From Dipteris shenzhenensis (Eukaryota > Polypodiophyta > Polypodiopsida > Gleicheniales): a stretch of DNA of 64,000 bases. Every line of letters starts with the position of its first letter. Within the stretch, counting starts at the first letter, position 1. Positions 59,560 through 64,000 of the stretch are shown in pieces. The notes below the pieces were generated by a model. It was not told where the DNA came from and made no database searches. It saw only the letters and a list, made by a program, of their open reading frames with translations. Location of the stretch: NCBI GenBank assembly GCA_047967505.1, contig CM106538.1. One strand, written 5' to 3'. Made by a program: the position numbers and the translations under genes.

Positions 59560-60640
59560 GTATATAATAATTCTCTCTTGGGGCAACCAAATCTTTCATG
59601 GATGTATATCTAGGGTATCCTAAGGGCCGTGCAAAGTTTCATCCCCAACAGATAAGTCCACATGCGTATTTGTTAGTACGTGCACCATTTTTCATACATA
59701 GTCACTAGTAGTGAGTGCATGCAAAAATGTATGCATTATACATTCCACGAGGCCCATACAAAATCCGTTGGCAACCAAATATTGCATGGATGTAGATCTA
59801 GGGTAGCCTAAGGGTCATGCAAAGTTTCATCCCCAAGAGATAAGTCCACATGCGTATTTGGTTAGTACGTGGGCCATTTTTCATACGTAGTCACTAGTAG
59901 TGAGTGCATGCAAAAAAGTACACATTATACCTTCCACATGGCACATACCAAATCAATTGGCAACCAAATCTTGCATGGATTTAGGTCTAAGGAGATTAAG
60001 GACCATGCAAAGTTTCATCCCCAACAGATAATTCCACGTGGGTATTTGGTTAGTACGTGCAACATTTTTCATACGTAGTCACTAGTAGTGAGTGCTTACA
60101 AAAATGTACGCATTATACCTTCCATGCGGCACATGTGAAATAAGTTGGCAATCAAATCTTGCATGGATGTAAATCTAAGGCAGCCTAAAGTTCGTGCAAA
60201 GTTTCATCCCCAACAGATAAGCCCACATGCATATTTGGTTAGTATGTGTACCATTTTTCATACGTAGTCACTAGTAGTGAGTGCATGCAAAAATGTATGC
60301 ATTATACCTTCCACACGGCACATATGAAATCATTTGACAACCAAATATTGCATGAATGTAGGTCTAGGGAGCCTAAGAGCCATGCAAAGTTTCATCCCCA
60401 ACAAATAAGTCCACATGCCTATTTGGTCAATAGGTGCACCATTTTTCATACGTAGTCACTAGTAGTGAGTGCTTGCAAAAATGTACGCATTATACCTTCC
60501 ACGTGGCACATACAAAATCATTTGGCAAAAAAATATTGCATGGATGTATATCTAGGGTAGCCTAAGGGCCGTGCAAAGTTTCATTGCCAACAGATAAGTC
60601 CACATAAGTATTTGGTTAGTACGTGCACAAATTTACTTAG
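59560..60640 (-). repeat. 188 bp tandem array, inverted relative of the 27.4-28.7 kb array
   Basis: CATCCCCAAC-type landmarks at about 59640, 59829, 60017, 60205, 60392 and 60582 (spacing 187-190 bp). The reverse complement shares AAGGTATAATGCGTACATTT, GATGAAACTTTGCAC and TAGGxTxCCCTAGA with the first array but has no telomere-like words; their place is taken by TACGTATGAAAAATGGTGCA, as in the first unit of the other array. Confidence 0.92.
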
Positions 60641-61393
60641 TCACATTTTAAAAATGTCCTAAAGCACAAAACACAATTACAACATAACTATTAAATTACA
60701 ATTATTTGTTTTAGAGAAACAACAAATCCCATTGAGAAGACAATGGACATCATGTATAAAATAGAATCTAATACAATGATGTGTATGAAAGTGTATAAAA
60801 CCATCATAGTGAAATACAAAATATGAGTCCATGAAAATTACAATGGTACGCTCACACAGTGAGGCTATACATATTGAATACAAAAATATGTAATCAACTA
60901 TAAGTGATACCCAATAAAAATCTATCTGATCAACTAATGATCCCAAAAACTATGATATGTAATGTGCTACTCCTCAAGATCGCCTCTCATGCTAATAGTT
61001 GCAAGTATGCTCTCGTGATCCTCCACTGCAAGGTGCCATCGTGGAGTGGACGTCACCTTGCAAGTGCGAACACAACACAAAGTAATCTTGATCTCAACAA
61101 CAAGATGAGAATACATATATGCCTCATGATCCACCATGCACTCCTAGAACTCAATATAATGACCATGCCTCTATATCTGTTGAAACTAGTAGCCACCTAT
61201 GTGTTAGATATGCTCAATGCCCCACCCTCCTAGTAACTAGTGGTCCAAGGTGCTCAAGTTGTAAGGCCCCTATATGAGGAGAAGTCATCTGTGAGCCCAG
61301 GACACTGGATGGATCTTGACTTACATGTTAGATGAGGTCTATCAATGAGATTGTTGATGGTAGAAAGGTGATTGTGTGGGAGCCCCTTATTCT
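60641..61393. other. Intergenic stretch
   Basis: AT-rich to 60960, then mixed. Short open frames (60904-61233 plus, 60946-60677 minus) without recognisable motifs. Confidence 0.4.
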
Positions 61394-61863
61394 TGTTGGG
61401 GCCTGAGGGCCAGTTGGCCCCCAATTGGGGGGTCCCCCCATCGGGGCCAACGGCCCCCCTAGTGGGGGTTCAGGGGTGAGAGCCCTCGAGGCGACGGGGT
61501 ATAGGAAATATTCCTTAAATATTCCATGGATGACTAGTCAGTTCCCTAGGTTGATTGGTCAGCTTCATTGACTGGGTTGACTGGTCGGTTCCACTGACCA
61601 AGTTGATTCGACTACTGCCCTCATAGTAGCTATAAAGAGGCAACCTCCCCAGTCCATTGTACCAAATCAAATCTTCCAACAGAGATCTTCCAGCTAGTAG
61701 CTCTTCACCTAGTATCTGTCTAGATCGCCATCTAAGCTCCACTGTGGGAGTGCACAGGTGGATGGAGCCATCATCTGTACTACATCAGTATTGAAGGAAA
61801 TTTTTATGTATTTCCAATTTACTGTGTACTCTCTATTCTTTGTTCAATTTCTATTCTGTTGCA
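61394..61863 (+). repeat. Probable 5' LTR of copia element C
   Basis: Begins TGTTGGGGCCTGAGGGCC and ends near CTGTTGCA, about 15 bases before the primer site; the exact end is uncertain without its partner. It contains TATAAAGAGG at 61631-61640 and GGCCCCC inverted words at 61410-61460. Confidence 0.6.
61631..61637 (+). promoter_or_regulatory. TATA box in element C LTR
   Basis: TATAAAG, about 230 bp before the proposed LTR end; position fits a U3 promoter. Confidence 0.5.
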
Positions 61864-61878
61864 CCGTGTAATTTAAAA

Positions 61879-61890
61879 TGGTATCAGAGC
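61879..61890 (+). other. Primer binding site of element C
   Basis: TGGTATCAGAGC, tRNA-iMet type. Confidence 0.9.
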
Positions 61891-61944
61891 CCAATAGGCG
61901 GCTCTAAGGATTGAAGAATAGAAGAGAGGCGAGGGCTTCAACAA

Positions 61945-64000
61945 CATGTGGAGTGATGGCAATAGGAAGCAGCTCGAGTTTAGCACCTGACTACTGCACC
62001 AACAATCCAGGCGTTGAGGATTCGCCCACCAACCTTCACTGAAGGCAAGCTAGATGGTACAAACTACACTCTGTGGAAGATTAAAATTATTGCTATTCTA
62101 GATTCATATGAGCTTCTGGAGACAGTACTGGGGACTGACCCAGAAACATAAGGAGCCCTCGACCCAGCAAATCCAGGGAGTACTATACCTCCTAATGCCG
62201 ACCTTCTACGAGCTTGGAAATGCAAGAACACAGATGTTCTATGTACTCTGGTTATAAGTACTTCTCATAGTGTATTGACCTTGATTTAGCATACATCTAA
62301 GGAAACTATGGCCTGGAACATATTGAAGAGTCAGTATGAGACGTGGAATCAGACAAGGATCCAGAACCTGGAGAATCAACTTGCAGTTGAGAAGTTTAAT
62401 GAAGGAGAGACAGCAGAGGCATTCATAACCCAAATCAAAAATCTATGTGACCAGATGGCTGGTGCTGGGATACAAAAGACTAGCGAAGAGCTAGCTTAGC
62501 GGTGTCTTCAGATATGTCCACCAAGGTCTGATGGACTAGTAACAGTGCTTAACACTCAGGTGAGACCCCAGCCATTGTCATTTGAGGATTTCTGTGCTTT
62601 ACTTATGGAGGAGGAATTGAGGCTTAAAGCTCGATATGGAGGTGGCAATGGGGATGGTGGGTTTTCTGCCACTGCAAAAGGCAAAGGTGGTTCCTCCACC
62701 AAAGGTGAGTCCTCTACTAGTGGTGACAAAATGAAGAAGGGTGGCAAGAAGAAGTTTTAAGGAGAATGCTTCTACTGCAAGAAGAAGGGCCATGTGATTG
62801 CATATTGTCAGGTCAAGAAAGCAGATGAAAAGAATGGTACCCTGAAGAAGACAGATAAGGGGAAAGAGACAGCTAACACAATGGAAGTAGAGTTGGATCT
62901 ATTTCTAGCCATTGTGGAAGAGTGTTCCTTAGTTCAAGAACTATCAACCATTGATTCATGGGTGTTGGATAGTGGCGCCTCCCATCACATGACCTGCAAG
63001 AAGGGTCTATATTGTTCCATGTAGCCTCTATAAGAACCCATCACCATGACAGTTGGAAATAATGCAAAATGCCCTATTGAGGATATAGGTATGGTTTCAT
63101 TTGTTTCTATAAATGGAGATGTTAAGAAACTATCTAATGTGCTGAATGTTCCACAAATCAAGAGAAATTTGCTATTAGTTGCTTCCATAATTGACCTTGA
63201 CCATGAGGTGAGGTTCAACAAGATAGGAGCAAAAATTCTAGATAGTGCTGGCAATCTTGTTGGCACAGGAGTAAGGAGGAACAACTTGTATGAGCTAAGT
63301 GCTCTTATAGCCACTGCTGGAGTGGGCACAAGCAGACTTTGGCATGAAAGATTTGGCCACATCGGATTTGCAGTGCTGAAGGAGATGTAGAAGCAGGGTA
63401 TGTTGCTCACTTACCTCTATAGTAGCAAAAATCAAAGAACCATGTGAAGCTTGCATGATGGGCAAGCAACAGAGAAAGGCATTCCCACAAGAAAGCAAGA
63501 ATCGAGCAAACGCTCCTCTAGAGTTGATACATGTTGACTTGTGCGGTAAGATGCCTATACAGGCCTTGGGGGGATCTTCCTATTTTTTATTGATTGTCGA
63601 TGACTATAGTAGGAAGATGTGGTGTACTTTCTTCGCAAAAAGGCTCAAGCTTTTGGTATATTGAAAGAATGGCTACAGCTTGTTGAAAATGAAACAGGGA
63701 GAAAAGTGAAGAAAATTAGATCGGATGGTGGTGGTGAGTTTGTTTCTACAGAGTTTGGAGATTTTTGCAAGAGCAAAGGGATCAAGCGACAAATGACGAC
63801 ACCACATACGCCTTAGCAAAATTTGGTTGTTGAATGAATGCAGACCACCGTGGAGATGGGGAGGTGTATGTTGAAAGGTGCTAGACTGCCAAACCACTTT
63901 TGGGCTGAGGCTGTCAATACTGTGGTTTACATCCTTAATCGCAGCTATACAAAGGTACTCAAAGGTAAAACACACATGAGGATGCAGTACGATATGCTAA
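61945..64000 (+). pseudogene. Ty1/copia gag-pol of element C (3' end outside window)
   Basis: Gag from about 61945 (LDGTNYTLWKIKI, MAWNILKSQYETWNQ), zinc knuckle CFYCKKKGHVIAYC (about 62767-62808), protease VLDSGASHHM (about 62970), integrase zinc region (WHERFGHIGF, CEAC), catalytic HVDLCG and RSDGGGEF, then WAEAVNTVVYILNRSY before the window ends inside integrase. Stops in one frame include TAA in PETxGA, TAG in LIxHTS, TAG in ELAxRC, TAA in KKFxGE and TAG after KEM; two frameshifts lie near 63410 and 63640. It belongs to a different copia lineage from A and B. Clearly inactive as read. Confidence 0.93.

Overview
The window is nuclear DNA of a land plant and is almost entirely transposons and satellite-like repeats. 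The evidence is Ty1/copia polyproteins with plant-type primer binding sites (TGGTATCAGAGC, initiator tRNA-Met), a CACTA (En/Spm) Tnp2 transposase, GT-AG introns and CCCTAAA-type telomere-like motifs. Two gene relics, at 19.9-22.7 kb and 24.5-26.9 kb, resemble uncharacterised families that I recall mainly from bryophytes, ferns, lycophytes and invertebrates, so a non-angiosperm plant is my tentative guess. No intact housekeeping gene, rRNA, tRNA or CRISPR was seen.

Layout. 1-4401 is the 3' part of a Ty1/copia element (family A, copy A1). It is followed by a scrap of a family B LTR and a 6.4 kb mosaic satellite (4.5-10.9 kb). 11-15 kb is largely unassigned. 15112-18120 is a short non-coding LTR element with matching LTRs and a 5 bp target duplication, inserted in satellite sequence. 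18.1-19.7 kb is rich in a perfect palindrome. 19.97-22.69 kb is a nearly intact gene of the type annotated DUF7869. 23.22-23.94 kb (minus) is a histone H3 relic, probably CENH3-like. 24.5-26.9 kb (minus) is a second transposase-like multi-exon gene.

27.15-34.68 kb is bounded by a perfect 20 bp inverted repeat. Inside it lie a 178 bp tandem array with embedded telomere-like motifs, a RING-H2/coiled-coil gene (minus), a 200 bp AT-rich array and a cluster of CGATCG-centred palindromes. An inverted, more decayed copy of the RING gene and its array is at 57.98-60.64 kb.

36.5-54.9 kb is a three-level nest. A CACTA transposon (minus) was split by copia element B (minus, 38024-52645, duplication ACCAT), whose 3' LTR was split by copia element A2 (plus, 38190-46974, duplication ATATG). 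LTR divergence fits this order: about 6-7% for B against 2 differences in 257 bp for A2. 55.4-56.35 kb is a decayed family A gag fragment, and 61.39 kb to the end is the 5' part of a third copia element (C).

The coding regions are broken mainly by CAG-to-TAG and CGA-to-TGA changes, the mark expected from deamination of methylated cytosine in silenced plant transposons. A2 has many such stops but nearly identical LTRs, so it was probably defective already when it was copied into this site.
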